Of a DNA stretch of 64,000 nucleotides, positions 16,689 to 25,079 are shown piece after piece. The stretch is taken from NCBI GenBank assembly GCA_018241445.1, contig JAFEDT010000002.1:192855-256854 (forward strand), in the 5' to 3' direction. The stretch's first letter is position 1. The number at the start of each line of letters is the position of its first letter. The notes below the pieces were generated by a model that searched no databases, was not told the DNA's origin, and saw nothing but the letters and a program-made list of their open reading frames with translations. This stretch comes from Pseudomonadota bacterium (GTDB lineage: Bacteria > Pseudomonadota > Gammaproteobacteria > Steroidobacterales > Steroidobacteraceae). The translations under genes were made by a program, and so were the position numbers.

Positions 16689-18737
16689 CTACTCCGCTTC
16701 CGCGCGCGGCCGCCAGGCCTGCGCCAGCTCCTGCTGCTTGCGCGGCGGCACCTGATCGTAATGACTCAGTTCCATGGTGTAGGCACCCTCACCGCCGGTG
16801 AGCGCCTTGAGACGCGAGTTGTAACCGGTCACTTCGGCGAGCGGCACGAACGCGACTAGCGTGGCGCGCTGTCCGGGCGGCGTGCTGTTGCCGTTGATGC
16901 GGGCGCGCTTGGTGGCCAGGTCGCCGGTGATGTCACCGATGGCGCTCGCCGGGGCCGTGATGGCCACGTGCATGATCGGCTCCAGAACGATCGGCGTGGC
17001 CTTCTGCAACGCGTCCAGAAAGGCTTTGCGCCCTGCGGCAACGAACGCGACCTCCTTGGAGTCCACCGAGTGATGCTTGCCGTCGTAGACGGTCACGCGT
17101 ACATCCTGGATGGGGAAGCCCGCCAGCGCCCCTTCCGTCAATACCTGCCGCACGCCCTTCTCGACTGCCGGGATGTACTGACCGGGTATCGCACCGCCGA
17201 CGATTTCGTTCACGAATTCAAAGCCGCGGCCCCGGTCCAGCGCCTCGATGCGCAGGAACACCTCGCCGAACTGTCCGGCGCCACCGGTCTGCTTCTTGTG
17301 GCGGCAATGACCCTCGGCGGCGCGGGTGATGGTTTCGCGATAGGGGATGCTCGGCGGGCGGCTGCGGATATGCACGCCGTAGCGCTCGTCCATACGCTCC
17401 AGCAGCACCCGCAGGTGCAGCTCGCCGGTCGAGTACAGCACCGTCTCGTGGACTGCCGCATTATGTTCGACCCGCACGCACGGATCCTCCGCGATCAGCT
17501 TGTGCAGGACATCCGCCAGGCGCTGTTCATCACCGCGGCGCTCCGGCTCGATGGCAATCCCCAACATGGGCGTCGGGAACGTCACCGGCCTGAGGTGGTA
17601 CTGATCCTCGTCGTGCGAGTCGTGCAGCACCGCATCCAGGTGCAGCTCGTCCACCTTCGGGATGGCGCACAGGGTCCCGGGACCTGCGCTGGTGATTTCG
17701 AGGGAGTCCTTGCCGAACAACCTCAGCAGATGGGTGACCTTGACCGGCTTGCGGGCATCGCCGACGAACAGCTGCCCGCCCTGGCGTATCGTCCCCTGGT
17801 GCACGCGCAGGATGCCGAGCTTGCCGACGTAGGCGTCGATGGTCACCTTGAAGACGTGGGCAATCACGTGCCGGTCCGCATCAGGCACGACGCTCACCGG
17901 CTCGGCCGCTTGCCCCTCGCCTTTGAGGAACTGCGGTGGATTGCCTTCGCCGGGATTGGGCATCAGGCGCGTGATCACCTGCAGCAGTTCGGCGACGCCT
18001 GCGCCGCTGTCCGCTGAGGCAAAACAAACCGGTATCAGGTGGCCGTCGCGCAGCGCCTGTTCGAACGGCGCGTGCAGCTGTTGCGGCGACAGCTCCTCAC
18101 CCTGCTCCAGGTACAGGCTCATCAGCCGTTCATCGAGGTCCACGACCTGGTCGATGACGCGGGTGTGCGCCGCCTCGACGCTGCTGAAGTCCGGCGCTGG
18201 GCCGTGCGACTGGAAGAAGCAATCCACCACGGCGCTGCCTGACGAGGCGGGCAGGTTCAGCGGCAGGCACGCCGGCCCCAGCAACTCGGTGAGCTCGCGC
18301 AGCAGCCCCTCGCAGCGCGCATCATGGCTGTCGATCTTGTTGACCAGCACCAGGCGGCACAGGCCGCGTTCGCGGGCGAAATCCAGCAGCCGCCGCGTGA
18401 GTGCATCGACGCCGCCACCGGCGCTCACGACCACGACCACCGCTTCGACGGCCTCCAGTACCGCGAGTGCCTTGCCCAGAAAGTCCGGGAACCCCGGGGT
18501 GTCGATGGCGCTGATCTGCACCCCGCCGGTCTCGAAGCTGCAGACCGTGGTCTCCAGCGAATGCAACAGGCGCCGCTCCTGGGGATCAAAATCCGATACG
18601 GTGGTGCCGCGCGCCAGGCTGCCGCGCGCGCGGATGGCACCCGCCTGCAGCAGCAGCGCCTCCAGCAGCGAGGTCTTGCCCGCCCCAGCGGCGCCGACGA
18701 GGGCGAAATTGCGGATGTCTGAAGTCGCGTAGCCCAT
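16689..18737 (-). CDS. elongation factor G-like translational GTPase (FusA2-type)
   Basis: A 682-residue EF-G family protein with G1 GAAGAGKTSL, G3 DTPGF and G4 NKID, then the domain II-V layout (IPYRETI, GGAGQFGEVFLRIE, GAIPGQYIPAVEKGV, VAFVAAGRKAF). The switch I region reads GTTVSDFDPQERRLLHSLETT, lacking the RGITI motif of canonical EF-G. This is typical of the secondary EF-G-like proteins (FusA2/EF-G2 group), whose role in translation is unclear. It is transcribed opposite to its neighbours and sits between copies of a 78-base direct repeat, as if placed into an older two-gene unit. A main translocase gene presumably exists elsewhere. Confidence 0.85.
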   Translation of the reverse strand: MGYATSDIRNFALVGAAGAGKTSLLEALLLQAGAIRARGSLARGTTVSDFDPQERRLLHSLETTVCSFETGGVQISAIDTPGFPDFLGKALAVLEAVEAVVVVVSAGGGVDALTRRLLDFARERGLCRLVLVNKIDSHDARCEGLLRELTELLGPACLPLNLPASSGSAVVDCFFQSHGPAPDFSSVEAAHTRVIDQVVDLDERLMSLYLEQGEELSPQQLHAPFEQALRDGHLIPVCFASADSGAGVAELLQVITRLMPNPGEGNPPQFLKGEGQAAEPVSVVPDADRHVIAHVFKVTIDAYVGKLGILRVHQGTIRQGGQLFVGDARKPVKVTHLLRLFGKDSLEITSAGPGTLCAIPKVDELHLDAVLHDSHDEDQYHLRPVTFPTPMLGIAIEPERRGDEQRLADVLHKLIAEDPCVRVEHNAAVHETVLYSTGELHLRVLLERMDERYGVHIRSRPPSIPYRETITRAAEGHCRHKKQTGGAGQFGEVFLRIEALDRGRGFEFVNEIVGGAIPGQYIPAVEKGVRQVLTEGALAGFPIQDVRVTVYDGKHHSVDSKEVAFVAAGRKAFLDALQKATPIVLEPIMHVAITAPASAIGDITGDLATKRARINGNSTPPGQRATLVAFVPLAEVTGYNSRLKALTGGEGAYTMELSHYDQVPPRKQQELAQAWRPRAEAE

Positions 18738-18876
18738 GGCCGCACCTCGGTGGGCCTGCCTGCCGCACGCTCGCGGTCAGCGCCCGGTTCAAGCCTACTC
18801 CGCCTCGCCCGCACACGGCTAGCTTAAGGGCGTAGCATGCACCGGCATGTGGGACACTGCAGCGGCTGGTCGCGCC

Positions 18877-18954
18877 AGCACCCTGGCCAGCGATGCACGT
18901 ATCATCGTCAGCAGTTTCGATTTCGCCAGCCGCGCCGTATTCGAGGACGAGACT
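18877..18954 (+). repeat. direct repeat, copy B (partner 16521-16598)
   Basis: This copy matches 16521-16598 except at two bases. It encodes, in frame, the last residues of the exported protein (S-T-L-A-S-D-A-R onward) but lacks the rest of that gene. It therefore looks like a 3' fragment left upstream of the intact DUF192 gene. The stop of the fragment (18958-18960) overlaps the DUF192 ATG. Confidence 0.9.
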
Positions 18955-18956
18955 TC

Positions 18957-19460
18957 ATGACTGTGTCACTTCGACTGGCGCTGGTCCTGTCAGCCCTGTT
19001 GCTGTCGTCGATGACCGGACAGGCGCCGGCGCAGGAAGAGCTGCGGATGGCCGACCTGTCAACCTTCCCGCGGGCCACGCTGCAGGTCATCCACCACGAT
19101 CACGGGCGCGCTGCGCAGCGGCACAGCTTCGAGGTGTGGGTGGCGGATACGCCGGCGCGCGCCGAACAGGGCCTGATGTTCGTGCGCGATCTGCCGCCGG
19201 AGCGCGGCATGGTGTTCCCGCTGTCGCCGCCGCGGGTGGAGGCGATGTGGATGAAGAACACCTACATCGAGCTGGACATGCTGTTCGTCGGCGTTGACGG
19301 CCGCATCGCGCGCGTCCTGGAACACGCCCGCCCCCTGTCACTCGATCTGCTGAGTTCCCAGGAACCCGTGGCGGCGGTCGTGGAGCTGCGCGGCGGCACC
19401 GTGGCGCGGCTGCAGCTGCGCGTCGGCGACGGCGTCACCTGGCGGAAGCCGGCGGACTGA
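18957..19460 (+). CDS. DUF192 family exported protein
   Basis: A 167-residue protein with a signal peptide (MTVSLRLALVLSALLLSS, cleavage near A-Q-E). The DUF192 core follows: ARAEQGLMFVRDLP, GMVFPL, MWMKNTYIELDMLFV and VVELRGG. DUF192 proteins are small periplasmic or extracytoplasmic proteins of unknown activity. The start is the ATG at 18957, set by the signal peptide and by its overlap with the stop of the fragment copy. The longer upstream frame is repeat sequence. The 3' end overlaps the opposing small-protein gene by 26 bases. Confidence 0.85.
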   Translation: MTVSLRLALVLSALLLSSMTGQAPAQEELRMADLSTFPRATLQVIHHDHGRAAQRHSFEVWVADTPARAEQGLMFVRDLPPERGMVFPLSPPRVEAMWMKNTYIELDMLFVGVDGRIARVLEHARPLSLDLLSSQEPVAAVVELRGGTVARLQLRVGDGVTWRKPAD

Positions 19461-19716
19461 TCGACGGCGAATCCGGCAACGGGCTGGAGCGCAGTTGCGG
19501 CTGCTGCACGGGCCCGGCCGCCCACCGGCGCGCGCTACGCTTCCTCATGATCGGCGGCTGGATGGGGGCGCCGTAGATGCGCCGGGTCCCGTGGCTGCGC
19601 GGGGCGAAGGAACTGGTATGAGCCGCACCGGGCTTAGCCGGCGGGCTGGCCAGTATCGCGCCGCAGGTCGACAGGCACAGCACCGCGAAGACGGTCGTAA
19701 CGGACAGGCGTGGCAT
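19435..19716 (-). CDS. small exported protein, unknown function
   Basis: A 93-residue protein with a clear signal peptide (MPRLSVTTVFAVLCLST, then ILASPPA) and a Pro/Arg/Ser-rich mature part of about 70 residues without a recognised domain. A GAGGGAA ribosome site sits about 7 bases before the ATG at 19716, which fixes the start over the upstream in-frame alternative. The low-complexity mature region suggests an unstructured periplasmic peptide. It is convergent with DUF192 and divergent from the TonB-like signalling gene. Confidence 0.55.
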   Translation of the reverse strand: MPRLSVTTVFAVLCLSTCGAILASPPAKPGAAHTSSFAPRSHGTRRIYGAPIQPPIMRKRSARRWAAGPVQQPQLRSSPLPDSPSISPPASAR

Positions 19717-19808
19717 GGCGGTTCCCTCGTACTGCCTCGCATTTTCGTACACGCAGTCGCCGCGCCGCGACGACGACCTCCCGTGTTGTGAACTGACTCA
19801 CAGCAGCC

Positions 19809-19837
19809 TTGACAAGGCGACATATCCTGCAATAGCG
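19809..19837 (+). promoter_or_regulatory. possible sigma70 promoter for the signalling cluster
   Basis: A perfect -35 TTGACA at 19809-19814 is followed after 16 bases by AATAGC, or after 17 by ATAGCG, a weak -10. It lies about 60 bases before the GTG start at 19898 and points into the TonB/CheA/CheY/CheX genes. Confidence 0.35.
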
Positions 19838-19897
19838 CGGCAATCCGCGCACCGCTGCGGACACAAGAGATCCGCCGGCCTCACTTGGGAGATCGCC

Positions 19898-21727
19898 GTG
19901 GCAACCGTTCCTTCGACTGCGTCGCGTCCCCTGGAAGCAGCCCATTCCCCGGCGGGCGCGAAGCGTCCGTCGCTGGAACTCACCGCGATCACCACCCACG
20001 ATGACTTCCTGCTGGAACTGGGCGAGTCCCTCGGCGGGCAAGCCGTGGTGCACCCGGTGGAATCCCCGGAAGAAGCACTGCAGTCGCTGGGCGGCGGCCG
20101 CCACGCCGGCCTGCTGGCCATCGACGCCCGCGCCCTGCCCGACACGGCAGCGGTGGTACAGATCCTGGCGAGCCGCGCCCCCCAGGCGACGCTGCTGGTA
20201 TTCACCGACGCTGCGGCGACCGAGGCGCTTGGCAGGTCGCTGAAGAATTCACGGGTGCTCGCGGTGCTGCCGATACCCATCGACGCCCGCAAGACCCAGG
20301 CCGTGATCGAGGGGGCCGCCGCGCAGGCCGCTCAGGCCGCCCCGGCGACGCAAAAGGCGGGCATCACGGTCGCGCCACACACCCTGGGCAGCCTTGCCGC
20401 CCAGGCCGGTCGCGAGGCTTCGCCCGTGACCCCCGCCGATGCGCGGCAACCCCCGCCGGGCCCGCGGCGCACCGTGCTGATTGCAGCCGCCGCCGCCGCC
20501 GCGGTACTGGCCGGCGGGGCCGCCTGGTACTTCCTGGGTCACGGCAAACCGGCGCCGGTTGCCGCCGCCGGCAACCCGGCCGCCGTGCAGGGCGGTACGG
20601 CCGCCGCAGTGCCAGCGACCGCAGCACCACCCGCAGCGCCGCCCGCCGCGCAGGAGTCGGGGGTCGAGTCCGGCGTGCTCAGTGGCAAGGTCGACGACCT
20701 GTTGGAGAAGGCGCGGGCCGCGATGCACGAGCGGCGATTCACCGAGCCCTCGGGTGACAACGCGCTCCTCTACTATCGTTCCGCGGTCGCTGCCGAACCC
20801 CGCAGCGGCGAGGCCCGCGACGGACTTACGCGAATCGCCGAGGTGCTGGAGAAGCGCTTCGATGAAGCCCTGGCCGCGTCGCGCCTCGACGAGGCCGCTG
20901 CTGCGTTGTCCGCCTTCAGGCTGGCAGCGCCCTCCGACTCGCGCCGGACCGGCTTCGAGCAGCGCCTGTACACCGCGGCGATCGGCCGCGCGCTGGCGGA
21001 GGGCAACGTGGACCGCGCCGCGGTACTGCTGCGCCAGGCGCAGCAGTCCGGCAGCGTGCCGACGGACCAGATCACCCGCTGGAAGGGCGAACTCACTCGC
21101 CGTCAGGATGACGCCCGCATCACACGGCTGGCGACCCTGGCCGAGGAACGCATCCGTGAGGGACACCTGGACGACGGCAGCGACAGCGCCAACGCCTACC
21201 TGCAGCAGTTGCAGGCGGCTGCTCCCACCAACGCCAACACCCAGCGGGTAGCCCGTGCGCTGGCCGCCGCAAATCAGCGCAAGTCCAAAGATGCGGCCGA
21301 AGCACGCGCCCGGGCCGCCAGTGCCGACAGCGACCGCCTGTTGCAGCAGGCTGCAGCGCAGCAGGCCGCGGCACGACAAGCCGAGGCGCAACAGGCCGCA
21401 GCGCAGCAGGCCGCGGCGCGCGCGGCGCAACCGGACCTCGCGGCCCTGGCGCAGAACCTGAAGCGCATCGACAAGGTTCAGGCCGAGTACCCGGCCGCCG
21501 CGGCTGCCCGCAATATCAGCGGCAATGTGATCGTGGGCTTCACCGTCGATACCCGTGGTATTACCCGCGATGTACAGGTGCTGGAATCCACGCCACAGGG
21601 CGTGTTCGACCGGGCTGCGCTCGCCGCGGTACGCCGCTGGCGCTACACCCCGGCCACCTTCAACGGCACCGCCGTGGCAGTCCCCGTCAAGACCCGGGTC
21701 ACCTTCCAGTTGGCCCAGGGGCAGTAA
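19898..21727 (+). CDS. TonB-like protein with N-terminal degenerate receiver domain
   Basis: A 609-residue membrane protein. Residues about 27-140 have a CheY-like alternation (GLLAIDARALP around Asp76, TLLVFTD, VLAVLPIPID) but lack the paired acidic residues and the lysine, so it reads as a pseudo-receiver. A single membrane helix follows at about 192-213 (RRTVLIAAAAAAAVLAGG). Next come helical TPR-like repeats (about 230-470), a Gln/Ala-rich coiled coil (about 475-510), and a C-terminal TonB domain (GNVIVGFTVDTRG, AALAAVRRWRYTPA). The receiver-like domain would be cytoplasmic and the TonB domain periplasmic. The start is the GTG at 19898, preceded by GGGAGA. It leads a run with a membrane CheA-like kinase, CheY and CheX. 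Confidence 0.8.
   Translation: MATVPSTASRPLEAAHSPAGAKRPSLELTAITTHDDFLLELGESLGGQAVVHPVESPEEALQSLGGGRHAGLLAIDARALPDTAAVVQILASRAPQATLLVFTDAAATEALGRSLKNSRVLAVLPIPIDARKTQAVIEGAAAQAAQAAPATQKAGITVAPHTLGSLAAQAGREASPVTPADARQPPPGPRRTVLIAAAAAAAVLAGGAAWYFLGHGKPAPVAAAGNPAAVQGGTAAAVPATAAPPAAPPAAQESGVESGVLSGKVDDLLEKARAAMHERRFTEPSGDNALLYYRSAVAAEPRSGEARDGLTRIAEVLEKRFDEALAASRLDEAAAALSAFRLAAPSDSRRTGFEQRLYTAAIGRALAEGNVDRAAVLLRQAQQSGSVPTDQITRWKGELTRRQDDARITRLATLAEERIREGHLDDGSDSANAYLQQLQAAAPTNANTQRVARALAAANQRKSKDAAEARARAASADSDRLLQQAAAQQAAARQAEAQQAAAQQAAARAAQPDLAALAQNLKRIDKVQAEYPAAAAARNISGNVIVGFTVDTRGITRDVQVLESTPQGVFDRAALAAVRRWRYTPATFNGTAVAVPVKTRVTFQLAQGQ
21347..21430 (+). repeat. Gln/Ala-rich coding repeat in the TonB-like gene
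   Basis: A run of near-identical codon blocks encodes repeats of Q-Q-A-A-A and R-Q-A-E-A. It joins the helical repeats to the TonB domain and is probably a rigid periplasmic helix. Confidence 0.7.
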
Positions 21728-21755
21728 CCCGGCTTATCCGCAGGAGATCGAACGC

Positions 21756-23900
21756 ATGACCTTCGCAGGCACCGAGCGCCGCCGCCAGCTCGTCACGGCC
21801 GGCATCGGCACCGCACTGGCGCTGCTGATGGGTACCGTGTTGATCATGGGCTTCCGGCTCGCCACCCACATGCGCGCCGATATCGTCTCGCTGCAGACAG
21901 CCAGTTCGCTGCAGGCCTACCCCGAGCAGATCGCCGGCCAGCTCAACGCCCTGCGTGACCGGCTCGAAGTCCGCGCCTACGCCGGCCAGTCGCTCGCCGA
22001 CCTGCAGGACACGGTGGGGCGCTTCGACCATGACCTCAAGCGCCTGCAGGCCGGCAACCCCGATCTGCCGCAGCTCGCGCAGCCGCTGCGCTTGTGGCGG
22101 CAGTACTCACCGGTGCTCGAGCCGGTCATTTCCTTCAGCGGCCAACCCTATGTCGATTCGGACACCGGCAGCACGCTGTCGCGCGAGGGCCGGGAACACT
22201 ACGCCGCCGTGAAGCAGGCCCAGCGTTTCGCGGCCGAGAATGCGCACGCGTTGCGCCAGCAGCTGACCGTGCTCGCGGCCAGCCTGCAGCGCGCCGCCTC
22301 GAATGCCGCCGCCAGCCTGCGCGCCCTGCTGGCAGCCGGCGTGCTGGCAGCGGTGGTGCTGGCGGCAGTTGCCGCCTGGTTCCAGTTCACCCGTGGCCGT
22401 CACGAACGGGCCGCGCGCGAGGCGCAGGAGCAGACCCGCGACATCCTGCGCACCGTGCGCGAGGGCTTCTTCCTGCTGGATGCCGACTACCGCATCGGCT
22501 CGGTGTGGTCCGAGGCGCTGACGCGGATGTTCAACCGCAAGGACTTCTCGGGGCTGTCCTTCGAGGAACTGCTGAAAGACCTGGTGCCGCCGGCGACGCT
22601 CGCCACCGCCGCCAAGTACATCAAGCTCCTGTGGGGCGATCGTGCCCACGAGAACCTGATGAAAACCATCAATCCGCTCGGGCAGCTCGAGATCACCGCC
22701 AACGATGGCCACGGCGGCAAGGAGACCCGCTACCTGCAGTTCGACTTCCACCGCGTGACGGGGGCCGAGGGTGTCCGCCACGTGTTGTGCGCGGTCGGTG
22801 ACATCACCTCCAGCGTGCTGCTGGCGCGCGAGCTGCAGGATTCGCAGGAGAGCGCCAACTCCCAGCTCGACATGATGCTGGGCATGCTGCACCTCGACCC
22901 GCTGCAGCTCATGTCCTTCCTCGACACCTCGGAAACCGGGCTGAAGCTGGTGAACGCCATCATGAAGGAGCCGGCGCGCTCGGATGCCGAGTTCCGCCGC
23001 AAGCTGGCCGGCATGATGCGCGAGCTGCACTCGATCAAGGGCGAGGCCTCGATCCTCAACCTGCGCAGCATCGCCAGCCGCGTGCACGTGCTGGAGGACA
23101 TGCTGGCGGAGTGCCGCAAGAAGCCGGAGCTGACCGGCAACGACTTCCTGCCGATGGTGCTCAAGCTCGACGAACTGCTGGCCCACCTGCGCGGCGTACG
23201 CGAGATGGGCACGAGGCTGACTTCGCTGCGCGAAACGGCGCCGTCCACCGCCGGCGCGCCGGCCGGCTCCGCGGCCGCACAGCCCGCCGCGGCGGCAAGC
23301 GGCGGTGTCACGCCGCAGCGCCGCGCCGAGGACCTGGCGCCGGCATTGAAGGGAATGGCGGAGCGCCTGGCGGCGGATCACGCCAAGCAGTTCTCCCTGA
23401 GTGTCAGTGGCCTGGCGGACGTACCCGCACCCTACGCGGCCACCATCAAGGACTGCCTGATCCAGATGCTGCGCAATGCGGCCGTGCATGGCATCGAGAC
23501 CCCGGACGTGCGCCGCGCCCACACCAAGAACGCGGCCGGCAGCGTGCGCGTCGACTTCCGCCGCGCGGCCGACGGCTTCGAGCTGCTGTTCGAGGACGAC
23601 GGCGCCGGTATCAAGCCCGAGACCCTGCGCAGCGCCGCGGTGCTCAGGCAGCTGATCACCGCCGAGGAAGCGGCGGCAATGGACACCCGCACCAGCATGG
23701 CGCTGATTTTCCGTCCCGGCTTTTCCACCCGGGACGAGGTGTCGATGGACGCCGGCCGCGGCGTCGGCATGGACGTGGTGGCGCGCAGTGTCTACGCCAT
23801 CGGCGGCAAGATCGGCGTGAGCACCCACCCGGGCAAATTCACGCGCTTCCGGATCGTACTGCCGCCGATCGAGGGCGCGCAGTCGACCGCGGTGGCCTGA
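21756..23900 (+). CDS. membrane CheA-like histidine kinase (PAS, Hpt, HATPase)
   Basis: A 714-residue kinase. Membrane helices at about 12-33 and 188-210 bracket a helical periplasmic sensor region. A PAS-like domain follows (about 225-355, EGFFLLDADYRIGSVW), then an Hpt domain with LHSIKGEASIL (His425), and a CheA-type ATPase. The ATPase has the N-box QMLRNAAVHGIE, G1 EDDGAGI and PGFSTRDEVSMDAGRGVGMDVV. No CheY-binding P2 domain and no C-terminal CheW-like domain are present, so it is unlikely to join chemoreceptor arrays. The start is the ATG at 21756, preceded by AGGAG. It probably phosphorylates the CheY-like protein encoded 2 bases downstream. Confidence 0.9.
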   Translation: MTFAGTERRRQLVTAGIGTALALLMGTVLIMGFRLATHMRADIVSLQTASSLQAYPEQIAGQLNALRDRLEVRAYAGQSLADLQDTVGRFDHDLKRLQAGNPDLPQLAQPLRLWRQYSPVLEPVISFSGQPYVDSDTGSTLSREGREHYAAVKQAQRFAAENAHALRQQLTVLAASLQRAASNAAASLRALLAAGVLAAVVLAAVAAWFQFTRGRHERAAREAQEQTRDILRTVREGFFLLDADYRIGSVWSEALTRMFNRKDFSGLSFEELLKDLVPPATLATAAKYIKLLWGDRAHENLMKTINPLGQLEITANDGHGGKETRYLQFDFHRVTGAEGVRHVLCAVGDITSSVLLARELQDSQESANSQLDMMLGMLHLDPLQLMSFLDTSETGLKLVNAIMKEPARSDAEFRRKLAGMMRELHSIKGEASILNLRSIASRVHVLEDMLAECRKKPELTGNDFLPMVLKLDELLAHLRGVREMGTRLTSLRETAPSTAGAPAGSAAAQPAAAASGGVTPQRRAEDLAPALKGMAERLAADHAKQFSLSVSGLADVPAPYAATIKDCLIQMLRNAAVHGIETPDVRRAHTKNAAGSVRVDFRRAADGFELLFEDDGAGIKPETLRSAAVLRQLITAEEAAAMDTRTSMALIFRPGFSTRDEVSMDAGRGVGMDVVARSVYAIGGKIGVSTHPGKFTRFRIVLPPIEGAQSTAVA

Positions 23901-23901
23901 C

Positions 23902-24282
23902 ATGAACGCGCGCCGCGCCTTCAAGCTGATGATCGTCGATGACTCCAACATCATGCGGCGCCGCATCGAGCGCTCGCAGCAGTTCGAGGACCTGCAGGTG
24001 GTCGGCACGGCCGGCAACGGCGTGGAGGCCCTGGCGCTGTTCTCCCAGGCCGACCCGGACGTGGTCACCATGGACCTGACCATGCCGCAGATGGACGGCA
24101 TCGAGTGCATCGGGCGGCTGGTGGCGCTCAAACCCGCGGTGCGGATCCTGGTGATCTCGGCGCTGGCGGACAAGGCCACGGCGGTGGAGGCGATGGAGCG
24201 CGGCGCCAACGGCTTCCTCAACAAGCCGTTCACCGACCGGCAGCTCAACGAAGCCATCGCCGACCTGATGCGTCGGGCCTGA
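23902..24282 (+). CDS. CheY-like response regulator
   Basis: A 126-residue single receiver domain. The acidic pair is Asp13-Asp14 (LMIVDDSNIM), the phosphoacceptor is Asp58 (TMDLTMPQMDG), the switch serine is Ser86 (LVISAL) and the lysine is Lys108 (NKPF). No output domain is present, so it acts by protein-protein contact. It starts directly after the kinase stop and 10 bases before the CheX-like gene. Its target may be the TonB-like protein or an unlinked partner. Confidence 0.93.
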   Translation: MNARRAFKLMIVDDSNIMRRRIERSQQFEDLQVVGTAGNGVEALALFSQADPDVVTMDLTMPQMDGIECIGRLVALKPAVRILVISALADKATAVEAMERGANGFLNKPFTDRQLNEAIADLMRRA

Positions 24283-24292
24283 GGCGCCGCAC

Positions 24293-24739
24293 ATGCTGTA
24301 CGAGCAGGAACTGAAGACCTTCGTCGAAGGCACGACCAACTTCTTCGAGGTCGCAGCCCAACAGCCGGCGACCCTGGGTTCGCCCTACCTGCTGGAGGGC
24401 ACGCCGGCGGTGCACGAGTACACCGGCGTCATCACCATCTCGGGCAAGCGCGAGGGCGTGGTCTACTTCACCGCCCCCAAGGCGATGCTGACCGTACTGC
24501 TGATGAAGATGCAGGAGAACGACTTCAGCCACGAGACCATGCGCGACCTGGTCGGCGAGGTGGCCAACACCATCTCCGGCAACGCGCGCCGCGACTTCGG
24601 GCGCGACTTCGTGATCTCGGTGCCGAGCGTGCTGTCAGGCGAGAAGCCGGACGTGCCGCACAAGCCGGGCCAGCGATCGTTCATCATCCCGATCAACTGG
24701 CGCAGCCATTCCGCCAAGCTGGTGGTGTCGCTGAGTTGA
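24293..24739 (+). CDS. CheX-like phosphatase/domain protein
   Basis: A 148-residue CheC/CheX-family protein. The signature LVGEVANTISGNAR carries the Glu and Asn that form the CheY-phosphatase site in CheX. SGKREGVVYFTAP is the preceding beta-strand region. It probably dephosphorylates the CheY-like regulator encoded upstream, resetting the signal. Single-signature CheX proteins usually act as dimers. As the last gene of the four-gene run, it completes a kinase, regulator and phosphatase set without chemoreceptors or CheW. Confidence 0.88.
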   Translation: MLYEQELKTFVEGTTNFFEVAAQQPATLGSPYLLEGTPAVHEYTGVITISGKREGVVYFTAPKAMLTVLLMKMQENDFSHETMRDLVGEVANTISGNARRDFGRDFVISVPSVLSGEKPDVPHKPGQRSFIIPINWRSHSAKLVVSLS

Positions 24740-24833
24740 CCCGCCACATCGCCGCATAGCGATCCTGGCCGCGTGCGCCAACTGTGACGGCCGCACTGTG
24801 AAGCCGCGACGCCAGCGCGCGTGATTGCGCCCC

Positions 24834-25055
24834 ATGCAGACACATCCCCTGTGCATCATCACCCGCCGGCGCGAAGCCGCCGAACGCTATTCCCGGGCGC
24901 AGCGCCAGTGGCTGGCGGCACGCAACGCCTGGCGGCGCCTGCACGAGTCCGCCGTGCTGGACCTGGGAGCCCTGCGCAGCGCCGCCCTGCGTCTGGACCA
25001 GATCGAGCGCGGGCGCGCCGCGGCCCTCTCGGACCTCAAGGCACTGGCTGACTGA
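24834..25055 (+). CDS. small helical protein, unknown function
   Basis: A 73-residue protein starting MQTHPLCIITRRRE, rich in Arg, Ala and Leu and predicted helical throughout (REAAERYSRAQRQWLAARNAW). No signal peptide or domain is recognised. An in-frame TTG 9 bases earlier is another possible start, and no strong ribosome site is seen. It follows the CheX-like gene by about 95 bases and may belong to that transcript. It could be a non-coding frame; the amphipathic pattern favours a real protein. Confidence 0.45.
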   Translation: MQTHPLCIITRRREAAERYSRAQRQWLAARNAWRRLHESAVLDLGALRSAALRLDQIERGRAAALSDLKALAD

Positions 25056-25079
25056 AGCGCGCGGTCCGCAAGGACTGCC

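Noticed and set aside
16534..16755. Similar frames at 16534 and 18893 giving the same first 20 residues
   Set aside because: These are off-frame readings of the 78-base direct repeat, not a gene pair; they only confirm the duplication.
16689..18737. Tetracycline-resistance ribosomal protection protein
   Set aside because: It shares the EF-G layout, but its switch I and overall sequence fit the FusA2-type group, and no resistance-gene context is present.
22107..24257. 716-codon minus-strand frame over the CheA-like kinase
   Set aside because: Antisense to a multi-domain kinase with clear motifs; composition is His/Gln/Arg-rich as in other shadow frames.
21756..24739. Part of a flagellar or chemotaxis operon
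   Set aside because: No chemoreceptor, CheW, CheR, CheB or flagellar gene is present, and the kinase lacks a CheW-like domain.
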